Shown: positions 11,501 through 23,845, counted from the first letter of the stretch. The stretch: 64,000 nucleotides of DNA from Phytophthora colocasiae (GCA_018806915.1 JAGKQI010000103.1:1364001-1428000); one strand, 5' to 3'. The notes: a model not told the origin generated them from the letters alone. Program-made: numbers and translations.

Positions 11501-14290
11501 CTGCAGCATTCAATGACCGCGAAAATTCGAGCACCACAGCAAATTGATGGCAACGAAAACAGCAACGATGAAAACGGTGATACAGCAACTCCAGCTGGTA
11601 AATTGGTGTTTTCGCAAGCTGAGGGGTGTATTCCAGCGCAATCAAGGAAAAAAATTAGCGCTACCTTTTATCCCACATTGGCAGGGATCTTTACCTTCGA
11701 GGTTACGTGCACTGTTGGCAACCAAACCGCATCTTCTCCATACGATACGTGGGGATTCCAGAAACTCAAGCAAGCCACCTGTATTATCCACGCTGAGGCT
11801 TCATTTCCGACTATTGAAATTGAGGATTTGCGCGTACCTGGAGTCCCAACACAGCTCGCATGGCACCAATTCCAGTGTAATGAGATCAACCAGTATCTTG
11901 CTGCCCCTTTAACAAAAGAGGAAGAGAGACTGGGCCGGAGTACGACAGCTATTGGAAATTCGAGCGCCCCGCAGTCGGATGAAGATTACCTGATGACACG
12001 TTTTGCTCTCCCATTCTCTCCTGCACCATTGGGGTCCCCAACGGAGAGAGTGTTCCTTAAACTTCGCAACCCGGGGAGTCTCGTTGTACAGTTCCATTTG
12101 CGCTACCCGAAAGAGGGCAACGTTGAAATTGAGCACTGGGCTGAGACTGGTGCCCCGTCAGCGGATGAATTGCGTTTAAATGCCATTATTGACAGCAAAA
12201 TGTTCGGAATCTCGCCTCGTCGAGCGACGTTGCTGCCATATCAGAGCATAATCTTGACCATTTCATACTCGTACACTTCGGAAGCCTACGAGGGCGAACA
12301 CAACCTCCCGCTGTTCTTGGAAGTTGACAAAGGGAAGAAAATAGTGGTGGAACTTCAAGGTCGAACGCTCATAAGCAAGGATCCGAAGCTCTTCCTACCA
12401 ACACAAGTGTTCCATCTATCTCCAGTCACAATAGGCGAATTCCGACGAAACTTCTTGCCACCTGCAGCACTCGGGGTCAGTGATCAGATCGAATCACCAG
12501 CTCAACTTGGATCGGGCAGACCACCAGTACAGCAAATTGAAGTTTTTAACCGTGGAGAAAGTGCCTTACGTCTTGACGTTGGAAGTATGTCGTTTGAGCA
12601 AGTGAATACTGCAAATTATGGGTATCGCGTACTCACTTGTGCCAACAATTCGGAAATTATCCCAGCGAGAAGCTCAATTTTCCTCGACATCGAGTTCAAC
12701 CCGATCAAAGAGGGCACAATTGAAGTTCCATTGTTGCTCAAAGCCCACGGACTAGTGGGTAAAGGATACAAGGAGATGATGGAGATCACGATCGTTGCTA
12801 CAGGGTATCATCCCAAGCAGTGGACACTACAACAAATGAAGAATGAGCTGTGGATAGCGACATCTTCTCCGAAAAAACAGGTTTTGAGTATCCCCGACCT
12901 GCCAGCTTGTTTTGTTTCAGACTGCCTTGACTTCGGGCATGTCTCGATGCACTCAGAAGCGAATCAACTGTTGGTCTTGCAGAATGAAAGCAGTTCTGGA
13001 AATCTCGAAGGAGCTTCACGTAGTTTCATCTTTGAATGGGACTCGGCACATCCTCTGGTTACAAACGGCACGATCGCATTCTCGCCAAAGCGTGGAGAGC
13101 TTGGGCCAGGAGAGAAAGCTCTCATTCGAGTCAGTATTCACGCAGAAGGCGGAGCATTCGTGTTAAATCACGATGTAGCTTGTATGGTCACCTACAGTGA
13201 CGAATGTAAGGATTTTTCCAGTAACAACGCCACTGGTAGTCCGACACGAACGAGAAGCAAGCAATCCAGTACAAGCGCGTCAACTGTTCGTGGCGACAGC
13301 AAAACTCGAGCATCAGTCGTCAATCGATCAAGCGCAACGCAGGAGGCGGTTCTTGACAAGCGTAACTTCACAGTGGTGAAGCTGACGACGCTTAGCAGTA
13401 ACGATACTTCTGCCTCGCAGACGCCAATGGCTCAACGTAGTCGAAGCAGTTCACGAAAATTGCCGTCTCAATCCACACGTAAGACGTCTCCGGAGCGGAC
13501 GGGGATGCTGTCGAGTAGTGACAGTCGCCAGATCGATGCATTGGCAGCTCTCGAGCCGAAACCTCTCTTTGTACGGATAAGTGCGCACGTGTTGCCTTCA
13601 GATGTCATGGAGAGAATTTATCCACGAGAAGAGCTGAAGAAGTTGCCACTTCCAACCACGAAAGAGATCCCGCGTGTCTTGCCGGTAGCTTCTCCGACTG
13701 TCAGGGATATGAAGACTCCGTTGTTATCAAATTCTAGGGACACCAGCATTCCAACAAGGACGGGTAGGGGTCTTACTTCGTCTTCAACACTTATTAGCAG
13801 AGGTCGGCTTGGGAGCGACAAGTTGGCGACTAGCAAACCTGGTACAACAACCACTTCTATCATTGGAGACAAAAGCGCTGCTGCAAAATGCCGAGACGTG
13901 CTCTTCGACGTCATGGAGACACTTGTTATGGACGTTTTGACATCCAGCGCGATTCAAGAAGCTCTAGAAGAGCAACTCGTGCCACTTCCTCGTTCTGATC
14001 GAGCTCTTGAGCACGCCACAACGTCAGAAGGAGCCAAAGCCACGCCACCGCCTGAAGCTTTGTACCACAAGGCCCGACAGAGCAACGACTGCCAAGCGAT
14101 TGTTGCCGGATTGATGGAGAACACTGTGTTCAACGTTCTTCAGGAGCTCTTCTACGGAGACTTAAAGCAGGAATTGCTCTGTGTGCCCAGGAAAACTGTA
14201 TTCCCCAATGCGACAGGATCTCCTCAACGACCTACAGACACTACCAAGAATCGTGAGTCGCTGCTCAGTGAGTCACTTCTCACGACGTAG
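8526..14290 (+). CDS. CFAP65: CFAP65-like flagellar MSP/ASH-repeat protein (1898 aa)
   Basis: Two exons, 8526-9170 and 9239-14290, join in phase 0 (CTGTCAAG donor side, CCTGCAG acceptor) to 1898 residues, close to the roughly 1900 of animal CFAP65 (CCDC108). The protein is a series of immunoglobulin-like beta domains of the MSP/ASH type, each with the pattern of a LDFG or VDFG strand, a short linker, an FxxxN segment and a GxxxxxxxxFxP segment; clear copies start near residues 50, 140, 240, 345, 480, 610 and 1000. A Ser/Thr/Arg-rich linker sits at about 1555-1650. The C-terminal 150 residues are helical, with an LMENTVFNVLQELFYG motif. CFAP65 is a central-apparatus/axonemal protein needed for motility; this fits an organism with flagellated zoospores. 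The choice among MSP-repeat ciliary proteins (CFAP65, CFAP47, HYDIN) rests on length and the C-terminal helix. Confidence 0.8.
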
Positions 14291-14437
14291 TTCGTTCACA
14301 AAAATCTGTATGGAAAATACAAAAACTCTATCCGAAGTTGGTCTGGTAGATAAAGAGTACAACGTGGTGGTGCGCGACGCGCCCTTCACTATCAGGTCAG
14401 CAGCTCAGCTCGCTTCCCTTAGATTTTAGCTCAATGT

Positions 14438-15577
14438 TCACGAGCCCTTGTCCGCTTCCTCCTCTTTCTTCTCCTTGTGGAAGTCCTTAGCAAACGTTTC
14501 CGCTACGATGAGTGGGAACACCAGCGTAGCGTCCGCGTACAGCTTCACCGGCTTAGAACCCAGACGTAGCTTACCCCACGAGACAGCTTCATCAGGACGT
14601 GCACCAGCGTCACTGCCATCGAACTCTTGTCCAGTGTTCACGAACACAGCGTAGTCGGCACCATTGCGCATGAGGTTGGCGTTCAGGATGTGGTGCTTGA
14701 CCATGCCACCACCGAGAATGATGACTCCAGTCTTACCCGGAGCACGGATAGTGTGGTCGTTCATGCGACGAATATCACTGGCAATGTCCACAACGAGACC
14801 TTCGTTGCGATACGAGTGAAAGTAAATCATATCACCGATTGAACCGTCCGTAAGGGATGGACAGAAGACAGGAATATTGTTCTTGTAGCACCAGTAGTAG
14901 ACTGAGTCCTCGTTGTTGATCTCCTTGCCGAAACGATGGATCATAGTAGACGGAGACCAGACTGTTCCCTCCGTCTTCTGCTCTTCCAGCATTTTGTCCA
15001 GAATAGGATCCATCCAGTCCTCGAACTTGCAGTAGTTGTCGTTCGGCACCAACAAGTTGCCAATGCGGTTAATTCCACGACGACGGAGGTTCTCGCCCTT
15101 AAGTGCGAAGTCTCCAATGTACGTAGGTGCGAGACACTTGATAAAGTCCTCCTCGATACCTCCAGCAGATGACACAATGACGTCCACCAGCTTATGTTGC
15201 GCCAAGAAGCGCAGGGTCTCTCGGAGGCCACTGGAGATCAAATTTGACGTGTAACCCAGGAAAATCTTCGTCTTAATGGTCTTGCGGAACTCTGGGTCTT
15301 TCTTGTCTTCGTCATGTTCCTCCGGATCAATAGGATCGTCGCTTAAGCGCCATTTACACATTCGTTTGATCTCCTCAATGGCCTCCCCCAGATTAGTGCC
15401 CTGGTAGCCCATAGTTACGTACGACTGCATGAGCTTCTCGTAGTCGACGCCTTGATTGAAGTCGTAGCCTCGCACATGCGCGCTCTTTCCCTCCAGGTCT
15501 TCGGAACGCACAAGCACGGCATCCTGAGCCACTTGGGGGACGCTTGGGTCGTTCGCTTGGGCCGATGGGGTGCTCAT
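14438..15577 (-). CDS. DHPS: Deoxyhypusine synthase (379 aa)
   Basis: A single-exon gene of 379 residues. The enzyme moves the aminobutyl group of spermidine onto one lysine of eIF5A, the first step of hypusine formation, in the cytosol. The sequence carries the family core: the [20 protein letters not shown] segment (NAD-binding region), [19 protein letters not shown], an [15 protein letters not shown] segment, and the catalytic-lysine loop [20 protein letters not shown] near residue 290-310. Length matches eukaryotic enzymes (about 370). The start ATG lies about 20 bp from an oomycete initiator. It is divergent from the gene at 15780, with 202 bp between the two starts, so the two may share a promoter region. 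Confidence 0.97.
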   Translation of the reverse strand: MSTPSAQANDPSVPQVAQDAVLVRSEDLEGKSAHVRGYDFNQGVDYEKLMQSYVTMGYQGTNLGEAIEEIKRMCKWRLSDDPIDPEEHDEDKKDPEFRKTIKTKIFLGYTSNLISSGLRETLRFLAQHKLVDVIVSSAGGIEEDFIKCLAPTYIGDFALKGENLRRRGINRIGNLLVPNDNYCKFEDWMDPILDKMLEEQKTEGTVWSPSTMIHRFGKEINNEDSVYYWCYKNNIPVFCPSLTDGSIGDMIYFHSYRNEGLVVDIASDIRRMNDHTIRAPGKTGVIILGGGMVKHHILNANLMRNGADYAVFVNTGQEFDGSDAGARPDEAVSWGKLRLGSKPVKLYADATLVFPLIVAETFAKDFHKEKKEEEADKGS

Positions 15578-15582
15578 AGTGA

Positions 15583-15600
15583 GGCAAATTCGACAATGGG
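15583..15600 (-). promoter_or_regulatory. Oomycete initiator-like core promoter of DHPS
   Basis: On the minus strand the sequence CCCATTGTCGAATTTGCC fits the oomycete initiator plus flanking TTT element. It ends a few bases upstream of the DHPS start codon, implying a very short leader. Confidence 0.5.
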
Positions 15601-15779
15601 TGATGGACGATTGGCGGACAGTGTTAGCGACCGTGTATTAAATATGAGATGCATTTTGTTAAAGTATCGATTTCTACTAAATTTTGGGTGATTTCAGCAA
15701 TTGATCGCTGACGTACGTAAACTTAAACGAAACCCATTTCTATTTCTAATTTTTTTTCATATCCACTGTGCGAAGCGCA

Positions 15780-18700
15780 ATGACAGACGGCAGCAACCTG
15801 TTCCAGATCCGCCGTATCTTCGGCTTATCGGCGTCCACTTCGCCCTCTGATGGGTCAGTTCCTGCGCTTAAGATCGCGTCGATGGCTGTGCACACGCTGG
15901 AGAAGAAGCAGTTGCTGGCGTTGGCTGTGGTGGAAGAATTCCCCAAGACAATTCCCAACCCCAAAGGTGACTCTTCCACCGTCATTTTGGGTCCTGCAGA
16001 CGCCAAAACCAACTTCCTACTCGTCCGGACTATCGAGGAAGACCAACGGACCCGCTTTTGGCGGTTCCCCGTTTGTTCTACCCCTAAACAACAGAAAGCA
16101 GGCAAGGCAGAACGACTATCGGCTCTGGAATTCAGTCCCGAGGGAGATTGGATCGCTGCCTTATCACAGCGTAAGAATCGGTTGCATCTTGTACCGGTGT
16201 TGACTCTAGTTGCCAAGCAGAGGCGAGCCATGCTGGATGCGTCGTACCAGCCAACGTCACACCATCGGGAGCTCTTGAGTGTGAACCAAGCAGCGATGAC
16301 GACGCAAATGGCGTCGTATTTAAGAGCTACCAACGAGTATGGAGGTCTCAATGGAGCTCGATACCATTCCCAAGTAGCAGGTGATGACGAACAGATGAGC
16401 ACGTTGGAGTTTGCGCCCGGTATCGGCAGTATCACGTGTCTCCGGTGGTGGAGATCACTTAATGGCAAGAATTACTGTCTAGTGGGAGGCACAGAGAGTC
16501 TCATTTCTATTGTCAATGTGGAGGAGAATGCAGAAGAGTGTAGATGTGAACTTGTGGATGCTGGCACGATCGTGAGCATTGATTTACTGCAGGAGAACTT
16601 TCGGAAGGAACGCAGAACATCCATGCTGGTGAAGACCAAGACGGAGGATATTAATGATAAGGAGAGAGAGGCAGGTGGAACAGGCGTGAAATACTTTCGT
16701 GTTGTGCTGGAGAAGAAGTTCCAGCAGAGGCCGAAAGATTCAGTCAAGAAAGAGAAGGTAAAACAAGAGGAGGAACAGGACACAAAGGCTGCAACGTCAG
16801 CGCTCAAGATTACGACGACGACGGGTGGGTCCTCGTCGTCCAGTGAGACGAACTTTACGACGACAAACACAACTGGAGGCTCGTCGAGCCCATTCAGCTT
16901 TGCTAAGGCACCCAAGTTTGTGGTAAAGACTTTTCCGCAGCATTTCTTGGAGGACATGGACTTTCGTCCGCAACGTATTAAGAAGAACTCGCCACAGGTG
17001 TGCTTGTATCCTATCAACGGCTTGTTGAGTTCCGAATCATCGCTAGCACTGTACGACTGTAAGAAGAGGAAAGCAAACCTCTATTCCAACTTCCACTGGA
17101 GACTCAAGGGCGAGTATGAGGTCCCTGATCTCTTACCTTCATCTTTTGCTAATTCGGATGCGCAAAGTGAAGGAACAAGCAGCGAAAGCAGAGAGCAGCT
17201 ACATGAAGCAGACGGCTCTGATACTGGAGAGGGGAAGGAGAAAGTTGTGGACGTCGACTTGACATACTGCTCGACGGATCTGATGCTCCTCCAAGGGCGC
17301 ACGTCTAAGTCGAATGAGACAATTTCGACGTGGGTTTCCCTCCCATCCAACCAGGGAATGGATGAAGACATTGTCAGGGCGCATATCGTGCATTATCTTT
17401 CACTGCATGGTAATGAGAAGATCGAGCGAGTGGTTCAAAGCACGGCACGAAGTCGCGGTGGAGGGGCCAGCGAAGCAGGTGACGCGGAAATCATTTACAT
17501 CCTGCAGACAAAGCACCACGTGTATGAATGTCGACCGCAGTGGTCTCGTTTGGCACTCTTTAAGGCGCTGTGTGCTCGCACCATCGCTCTTCGTGACGCG
17601 TTATCTATTGGTTACGCACTTGGAATCGACATGGCTTCGCTTTGCCAAGTAGTTGCGAATACCTTGTACGTCAGTGTGACCGACGGTAGTACAGCTGCAG
17701 ATGCACAGCTTGTGCAGTGGGTGCGTGATCTGTTTGAAGTGTCCCGAGTCATGCCGTCCAGTGCGGTTGAGCAGTTGACAGCTATGGGTGGGGTGCAGAA
17801 TGCGATCAACTATGCTCAGCACGTACTGTCCAAACCCGTACGAGACTCGGTTTACGACGGATCGGAAAGAAGACGGGTGGCCCTTTTGTTGGTGGATTTG
17901 GTACTTCAGCAGCAGCTTCAACAGGATACGGAGGATAGAAACGACAAGCAAGACGATAAACGAGAGGCATGGCTTGTGGAGTTCTTGGAGACTAACAGCG
18001 ACTACATGACCACAGATATTGTGGACCTCTGTCTGTCCCAACAGCACGTGGACAAAGCTATCCTAGTAGCCAAGCGACGGAATGAAGTGCCACAAGTTCT
18101 GGAAAGAATTATTCGCGAAGGTTTGGCGTCCGCGGTGTCCGTGAAAATATTACGCTCTCTGCTTGAGTCAGGTCATGCATCGGCGTTAGCATCTCCGTCC
18201 AGTCGTTTAATATTGCGGTCATTTCCAATCGAGATCCAAGTGGAAGTTCTACTGGCATACCCGCCTGCTATTCTTCAGCATCGAGACTGGCTTGAGCGCA
18301 ACTTAGCTACCATTTCAAGAGATCTCTGCATCCAGCTTGCAGTCGCAATTGAACCCACAAAGCCAGAAACGCAAGCTTCAGCTTCTGCTACAGGCCAGGA
18401 ACCATCTTCAGCAAAGTTGGGGCTGCAGTCGGATGTGTCTACGTCTGAATTTGTGAGGGTAACATCAGAGGAGCAAGTGGAGCTGTTTCTGACGTTCCTT
18501 CTCCACTTGAATTGCCGTACGTATCGTTCCGATGAGCAAGAGGTGCATGAAGATGAATACTCGCAAGCAAGGCTGGAGACACTATTGAAAGATTTGGCAG
18601 CACAATATCGGCCACCTATCATGGTGTCTCGATGTGTGGATTACGAGAACTGGACTGCGGCGGCCTGTATTTACGAAGCTCACGGGGAATTGGTGGAAGC

Positions 18701-19787
18701 ACTCGAGTGTCGCTTGCATTCGCATAAATCACCTAACTCGCAGGCTCCGGCGATACCTTCTGAGGAGAATATCACTCGACGTCGACAACACTCAGACGAC
18801 TCGGTTAACAGCGCTGTATCAGACGAATCCGATTTCCAGGAGCATATGCGAGAAGAATTGTTGGAGCTGCTGAACTCGCTGGTTGTTCAGAGTCACGACT
18901 CTGAAGTCATCTCGGGACAAGTCCGAGCTGCTATTCTTGCTCGTATCCTGGTGAAATGGTTCGACTACGGTCTGAAACGCACCGCGCTGGAAGTGTTTCT
19001 TATTGACCCCAACGTATTCAAGCACGTGTCGTATCTACTGGCGCAGATATTCTTCTCCGAAGTTGTGACTTCCATTGTGGGGGTGGATTCAACGACTTCA
19101 GCAAATGCAGCTAGCCAAGGTTTCGATGATCGCGACAAGGAATGGGTTCACAAGTGCCAGCAGCTTCCATTCTCGGGTCAGTTCCTCTTCCGGGTCTGCG
19201 TCTCGTTCCTTGAGAAGGATCATGAAACCCCGGAGATGGCAGAGTCTCTCAGTACGGAATCGCCCACTCTAAAGATGCTGGAGCTTGTGAAGAACAACGT
19301 CATTGAGAATGATCTGTCGCATGGTGTGGTCCCCATCGCTCCTCACTCGGCTCAAGCTCTTGGGAAGACCGATCCTCTTGAGACGCACGTCAAGGCGTTC
19401 ACCTGTGGCCATTTGTTCCCGAAGCGCGTGTTTGAAGAGGAAGTGGTGCCCGAATTTGAGAAGCGCATGAATGCTCTACCGATGCCGTTGTTTGCAACTA
19501 GACTCGCTTTCACACGCGAGTTCAAGCGAGGAGCCAGCGAGACGCCATGCCCAGTCTGCAGCTACAACAAGATCAGCCAAGTCGTGTTTCAGCAGTACAA
19601 GAAGAAGCAGCAAGGGGTAAAGGGAGACAAATTGCCACTGCAGGCGAGACACCATCAACAGAAGGTCAAGGTGCCGTACTACTTCTTGCATCGGGAAGCA
19701 AGTCAACGTCTCGGTTTTTCAGATGTTCAGAGCTCAAGGTTGATGAAACATGAAGCGTGGGAATGGAGAGATCCACGAGCTTCGTGA
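15780..19787 (+). CDS. Large beta-propeller/alpha-solenoid-like protein with C-terminal zinc motif (1335 aa)
   Basis: A single-exon frame; the first ATG is at 15780 (MTDGSNLFQ), giving 1335 residues. Residues 1-430 are rich in alternating hydrophobic strands and contain low-complexity inserts (Lys/Glu then Thr/Ser/Gly at about 300-370), compatible with a beta-propeller. Residues 520-1190 look entirely helical, as in a solenoid. Near 1206 comes FTCGHLFPKRVFEEEVVPEF and near 1256 CPVCSYNKI, a Cys-x-His plus Cys-x2-Cys set that could bind zinc. The overall plan resembles endomembrane tethering proteins such as Vps18 or HPS5, but I do not recognise a specific family, and the zinc motif is not a standard RING. 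The function is therefore left open; a role in vesicle traffic is only inference from architecture. Confidence 0.75.
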   Translation: MTDGSNLFQIRRIFGLSASTSPSDGSVPALKIASMAVHTLEKKQLLALAVVEEFPKTIPNPKGDSSTVILGPADAKTNFLLVRTIEEDQRTRFWRFPVCSTPKQQKAGKAERLSALEFSPEGDWIAALSQRKNRLHLVPVLTLVAKQRRAMLDASYQPTSHHRELLSVNQAAMTTQMASYLRATNEYGGLNGARYHSQVAGDDEQMSTLEFAPGIGSITCLRWWRSLNGKNYCLVGGTESLISIVNVEENAEECRCELVDAGTIVSIDLLQENFRKERRTSMLVKTKTEDINDKEREAGGTGVKYFRVVLEKKFQQRPKDSVKKEKVKQEEEQDTKAATSALKITTTTGGSSSSSETNFTTTNTTGGSSSPFSFAKAPKFVVKTFPQHFLEDMDFRPQRIKKNSPQVCLYPINGLLSSESSLALYDCKKRKANLYSNFHWRLKGEYEVPDLLPSSFANSDAQSEGTSSESREQLHEADGSDTGEGKEKVVDVDLTYCSTDLMLLQGRTSKSNETISTWVSLPSNQGMDEDIVRAHIVHYLSLHGNEKIERVVQSTARSRGGGASEAGDAEIIYILQTKHHVYECRPQWSRLALFKALCARTIALRDALSIGYALGIDMASLCQVVANTLYVSVTDGSTAADAQLVQWVRDLFEVSRVMPSSAVEQLTAMGGVQNAINYAQHVLSKPVRDSVYDGSERRRVALLLVDLVLQQQLQQDTEDRNDKQDDKREAWLVEFLETNSDYMTTDIVDLCLSQQHVDKAILVAKRRNEVPQVLERIIREGLASAVSVKILRSLLESGHASALASPSSRLILRSFPIEIQVEVLLAYPPAILQHRDWLERNLATISRDLCIQLAVAIEPTKPETQASASATGQEPSSAKLGLQSDVSTSEFVRVTSEEQVELFLTFLLHLNCRTYRSDEQEVHEDEYSQARLETLLKDLAAQYRPPIMVSRCVDYENWTAAACIYEAHGELVEALECRLHSHKSPNSQAPAIPSEENITRRRQHSDDSVNSAVSDESDFQEHMREELLELLNSLVVQSHDSEVISGQVRAAILARILVKWFDYGLKRTALEVFLIDPNVFKHVSYLLAQIFFSEVVTSIVGVDSTTSANAASQGFDDRDKEWVHKCQQLPFSGQFLFRVCVSFLEKDHETPEMAESLSTESPTLKMLELVKNNVIENDLSHGVVPIAPHSAQALGKTDPLETHVKAFTCGHLFPKRVFEEEVVPEFEKRMNALPMPLFATRLAFTREFKRGASETPCPVCSYNKISQVVFQQYKKKQQGVKGDKLPLQARHHQQKVKVPYYFLHREASQRLGFSDVQSSRLMKHEAWEWRDPRAS

Positions 19788-19903
19788 AAGAGAGAAGAGA
19801 AATGGTTCATGATACATCGTGTTGTGCTTAAATTCTGACGTCGATAAGTTAATGGGCGTCTGTGCAAATGTACACAGCAAACTGGCAGAAGAGCTGGGCT
19901 CGC

Positions 19904-22900
19904 TTATCTTTTCTTCTTCTTGCCACGCTTCGCACGGATGTCGGCGTTGCGCTTGTCGCTCTTCATACGCGGGTCCACAAGTTTTGTTTTGCTCTTGCCG
20001 ACCTTCTTGCCTCCAGCAGTCTTGGCGCCACCGCGAGTAGACACGACGTACACCTTGCTCTCCTTCTTGAGGCGGGCACCCTTCATAGCGCGGTCGATGG
20101 CCTTCAGCTTCTCACGCGTGGACATGTCGGGCAAGTTAGCGATATCCGTAGCCTTCTTCTTCGCAGCCTTCAGCTTCTTCATCTGCATGCGCTGTTTGCG
20201 TCCACGGGCCTCAGCCACCTTCTTCACAGGCTTGGTGGCCATTTCCATAAAGCGCTCCTTCATTTGCGCTAGGACATTCTTCGGGATTGGGATCTGCGGG
20301 CGGTAGTGCTTCTCCTCGTCATCCATAAACCAGTCGGGCAGAGCCTCCGAGTCGTTCCAGGCGTAGCGGTTGTAGCTGGCATCGATCATGTCTTTCGCCT
20401 TAGATTTGTGAATCATCATGCTAGCCAGAGCAAGCGTCTTCGCACGGTCTTCAGCATCGTACTCCTCGTGGTCGGAGTCGTAATTGCGATCATCCATCAC
20501 CGGCAGTGCATTCTCCTCTGGCTCCTCGCCAGCAGCGACAACCTCGAACTTGTCCGAGCTACTATCACCCTTTAGAGCTGCACCCATGCCAGAACGGATA
20601 AGAGCCTTCTTTTCCGCAGCACTCTCCTCTTCAGCCTCGGCAGTCATAGTAGCTTCGTCACCAGAGTCTGCCGGAGCGGCGACATCAAACTCAGTGCCAA
20701 ACTCGAGTTCGTACTCTTTCTCTTCCTTCTTGAGTTTCTTCTTGGCCCGACGTTCTTTGCGCTCCATTGCAGCCTTGCGCTTCGCGTGGCGAATCTCCTT
20801 GTCAGTCTTAGGCATTTCAGGAAGAGTCAAGGACTCCTTGTCGTCGATGCCATCAAAAAGTGTGTTGTCGGAGAACCAACGGTTGACTGCGGCGCTTGAC
20901 TTCTCAGGTACTTTCAGAGAGACGTTGAGATCATCTTCATCATCGTCACTGTCATCGGAGCTCTGTAAAGATCAATCAAACAAGTTAGCTATGAAGTCTT
21001 CAGCACAATACACAAATGCAGTAGCGGGCTTTCGGATGCACAAAGGACTGCATCTCCGTAGAATCCCGAGGGATCAAGCGATGCGGTCAGACATGATGGC
21101 AATCCATGTTGCTATCCCCCATGTTTGACAACTGAGCAAAGGTACTGAACGGACCCGGAACAGATAACACGGATGGGGGGAGCCACGCACACATGCAGTC
21201 AAGAAGCGAGAAGTACATACCTCGTCGGGGTTGATCATCTTCTGGTACTGTTTCATGTCACCATCGAACATTTCGCTATCTTGGACAAGAGCTTCACCAG
21301 CCAGTGCACGCTTGGCAACCTTTGTCCGCTTCACAGCCTTGCGTGTTTTAACGTCATCACCACGACGTGTCAAAAACTCGTCGTACGCCTTCTCCATAGA
21401 AGCTTCGAGCAGCTCATCATATTCAGCGTCACTGTCCTCTAGTCCGGCGTCCTCATCTTCCTCGTCAGATGTCTCAAACTGGAGTTCCTCGTCAGAAGAC
21501 TCGGCTCCAGCATTTTCGATCTCGTCCACCTTGTTCTTGGACATCTTAAGCTCCTTCAAGCTAAAGGCGGATTCAGCTTCGGTCACATCGATACCCTCAG
21601 CGTTCATACCAAGTGCAGCACGTATACGGAGTTTCTGCTTGCGTTCACGTTCCTGTAAGAGTTCAAGCAAATAGTTAGTAAGATGCTCAGAAGATATGGT
21701 CTTTGAAAGATACAGGTGTGAGTGCTGTAGTGATGTCTGAACACAAGAACGGTTGAGAGTCTTATGGTACGGAAAACCTCAACAGCTGAAGGCTGCATAT
21801 TAGTTTAGGCGGCTTCAATAGCCGGTCTGTTCAAGGACCAATCCGACCAAATGGAATTGGAAGGGGCTTTGGATTCCCGCCAAATAGATAGCACTCACGC
21901 TCATGAAAATATACAAGCCCAATCGAAAATGTCCAGCCCAAATCGACCGTCACTCGCACGGAGCAGCAAGGATAGGATAGGGGGTTGGGAATCGATATGG
22001 GCGCTTAACGGGAGTCGGGAGGGTTAATCCGCAACATGTCAAACGTGTAGATATGACAAGGACTACTGGGATGCGCCCACACAATATATAACATGCAGCA
22101 ATACACAGGTTGACACACAAACTCACCTTCTTCTTCTCACGCTTCTTCTTCGCCTGGACGTTGGCACGCAGTTGAGATAGTTCTTCACGAACCAGTGCAT
22201 CCTTCTCCTTTTCAGTCAGCTCACGCTCGGGCTCCTTCTCCGCTGGTTTCTCTGCTTTCTTTTCATCGTCGTCCTCAGGTTTTTCTGCCTTCAGAAGCTC
22301 TTCCTTGTATTTCTGCATGCGGGTTCGCCATTTCAAAAGGTTCTTGAAGTCGGCTTTACCGAGCACCTATAGATACCAGAACATCGATTAAAATCCTATT
22401 GACTTCACGAATAAACGCTGATGGTGACTTGAGTAGAGAGAAGGATCAGACTGCACAAGGGCAGTTGACAGCAACGCCACAACGCTGGCTTCCGGTGGGT
22501 TTTCCCGAAATTAATCGGGCGCCGGAACAACAACGGGGCTCAGACAATATTCAGCTTTGAAATCTTCATTTCCTTCTCTCCACTTCCCTCCAAACGCGCA
22601 TGAACAACACGGAATAGCAATACATACCTTGAGGTCGCTAAGACAAGTGACGATTTCGTCCGAGGTGTCCTTGTGGTCCCGGTAGACATCATCCTCCGGA
22701 AGGAACTTGATACTGGTTGTGTCTGTCAGCAAACGGATCGGATCATGGTCGTCGATGAACTGCGACACGCTGCACTCGTTTGTCAACGTCATACCCAGGG
22801 CCTCGTCATAACCTGAAAATAATCACACAAATATCATTAGTATCATGTTGCCATCTCGACGTATGATACATTTTATACAGCGTTGAAATGTCATAGATCA

Positions 22901-23812
22901 TCGCCCCAAACTGCAAGCAAAGAGCAACTTTCCCTTCCCGAAAGAAGGTAGGAAGCATATGCAGGCACTGGAAACGCTTGATATTGCTCTTGGCTACAAG
23001 TAGCGCTAGGGACCAATGGGGACAGGCCACTAGAGACTCTAGAGAATGCAGCCGACATGCATATATACAATACAAAAATAAACAGATAACATACCTTCAC
23101 GGTGGCGCTTGCGGTCACCGAACTTGGGGTGAAAGATCGTAATTGTCTTCTCCTGTGAATCCACTTGGTCGAAGACGTACTTGGGGTCGAACAGCTTGGG
23201 GTCAATCGAGTGGGGGGCCAAGAAGCCTTCACATACGACGAAGATCTCGGCCGATTCGTTACGCGAAGACAGAGGCTTGGTTGCGCTCACCTTCTTGAAC
23301 AACTGCTTAAATACCCAGAGCAGAGCGTTGTAGTCCTGAGAACGGAAAACCTTGGAAACGAAAGTTCCTCCACGTCCCATAACGTCCACAGCCAGCTTCA
23401 GAGCGACCAGAGCCAGCTCGTTTTGCACATAGGCATCCTTAGAGTACTCCGCACCGACGTTAGGAGCACCATCACACAGCACAACATCAGCCTGCCAGCT
23501 CTGCATCTCCTGCTTGATAATTTGACGACATCTGACCGTGGTGATATCGCACTGGAACGTCTTAACACCTCGAATCGGGCGAATAGGCAGCAGATCTATA
23601 CCCAAGATAATACTGGACGCGGGCATGTACTTGGCCGCTACTTGGCACCAACCACCAGGGGCAGCACACAGGTCAATGCAGACCTTGGCAGTCGACAGGA
23701 AGTCATACTTCTTGTTCAACTGGATCAGCTTGAAGGCCGAACGCGCGCGGTAGCCCTGCTGTCTGGCCAGGTTGTAGTACTTGTCCTTGTCATGCTTCTT
23801 GCGCTTCACCAT
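19904..23812 (-). CDS. SPB1: SPB1/FtsJ3 ribosomal RNA methyltransferase (877 aa)
   Basis: Five exons (23812-23095, 22812-22628, 22366-22127, 21652-21221, 20962-19904) join in frame to 877 residues; yeast Spb1 has 841. The N-terminal 230 residues are an FtsJ-type SAM-dependent 2'-O-methyltransferase: [12 protein letters not shown] (first catalytic Lys), [13 protein letters not shown] (SAM loop), CDGAPNVG (catalytic Asp), [14 protein letters not shown] (second Lys) and EIFVVCEGF (Glu). The remainder is the charged SPB1 C-terminal part: an acidic stretch in exon 4, the [16 protein letters not shown] run at the start of exon 5, and a Lys/Arg-rich tail ending RGKKKKR. Spb1 methylates the 25S rRNA A-loop in the nucleolus during 60S assembly. 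The start [13 protein letters not shown] is chosen over an upstream in-frame codon because it matches the family N-terminus. Confidence 0.95.
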
Positions 23813-23845
23813 GGCGGATCGAGAGTGTTTGTGCCTTCCGGGCCA

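Noticed and set aside
15746..16468. 240-codon minus-strand frame
   Set aside because: It lies opposite the N-terminal part of the solenoid-protein gene, has no protein-like features and no promoter.
20484..21128. 214-codon Ser-rich plus-strand frame
   Set aside because: It is the antisense of the acidic and Lys-rich SPB1 C-terminus; Ser runs arise from GA-rich codons read backwards.
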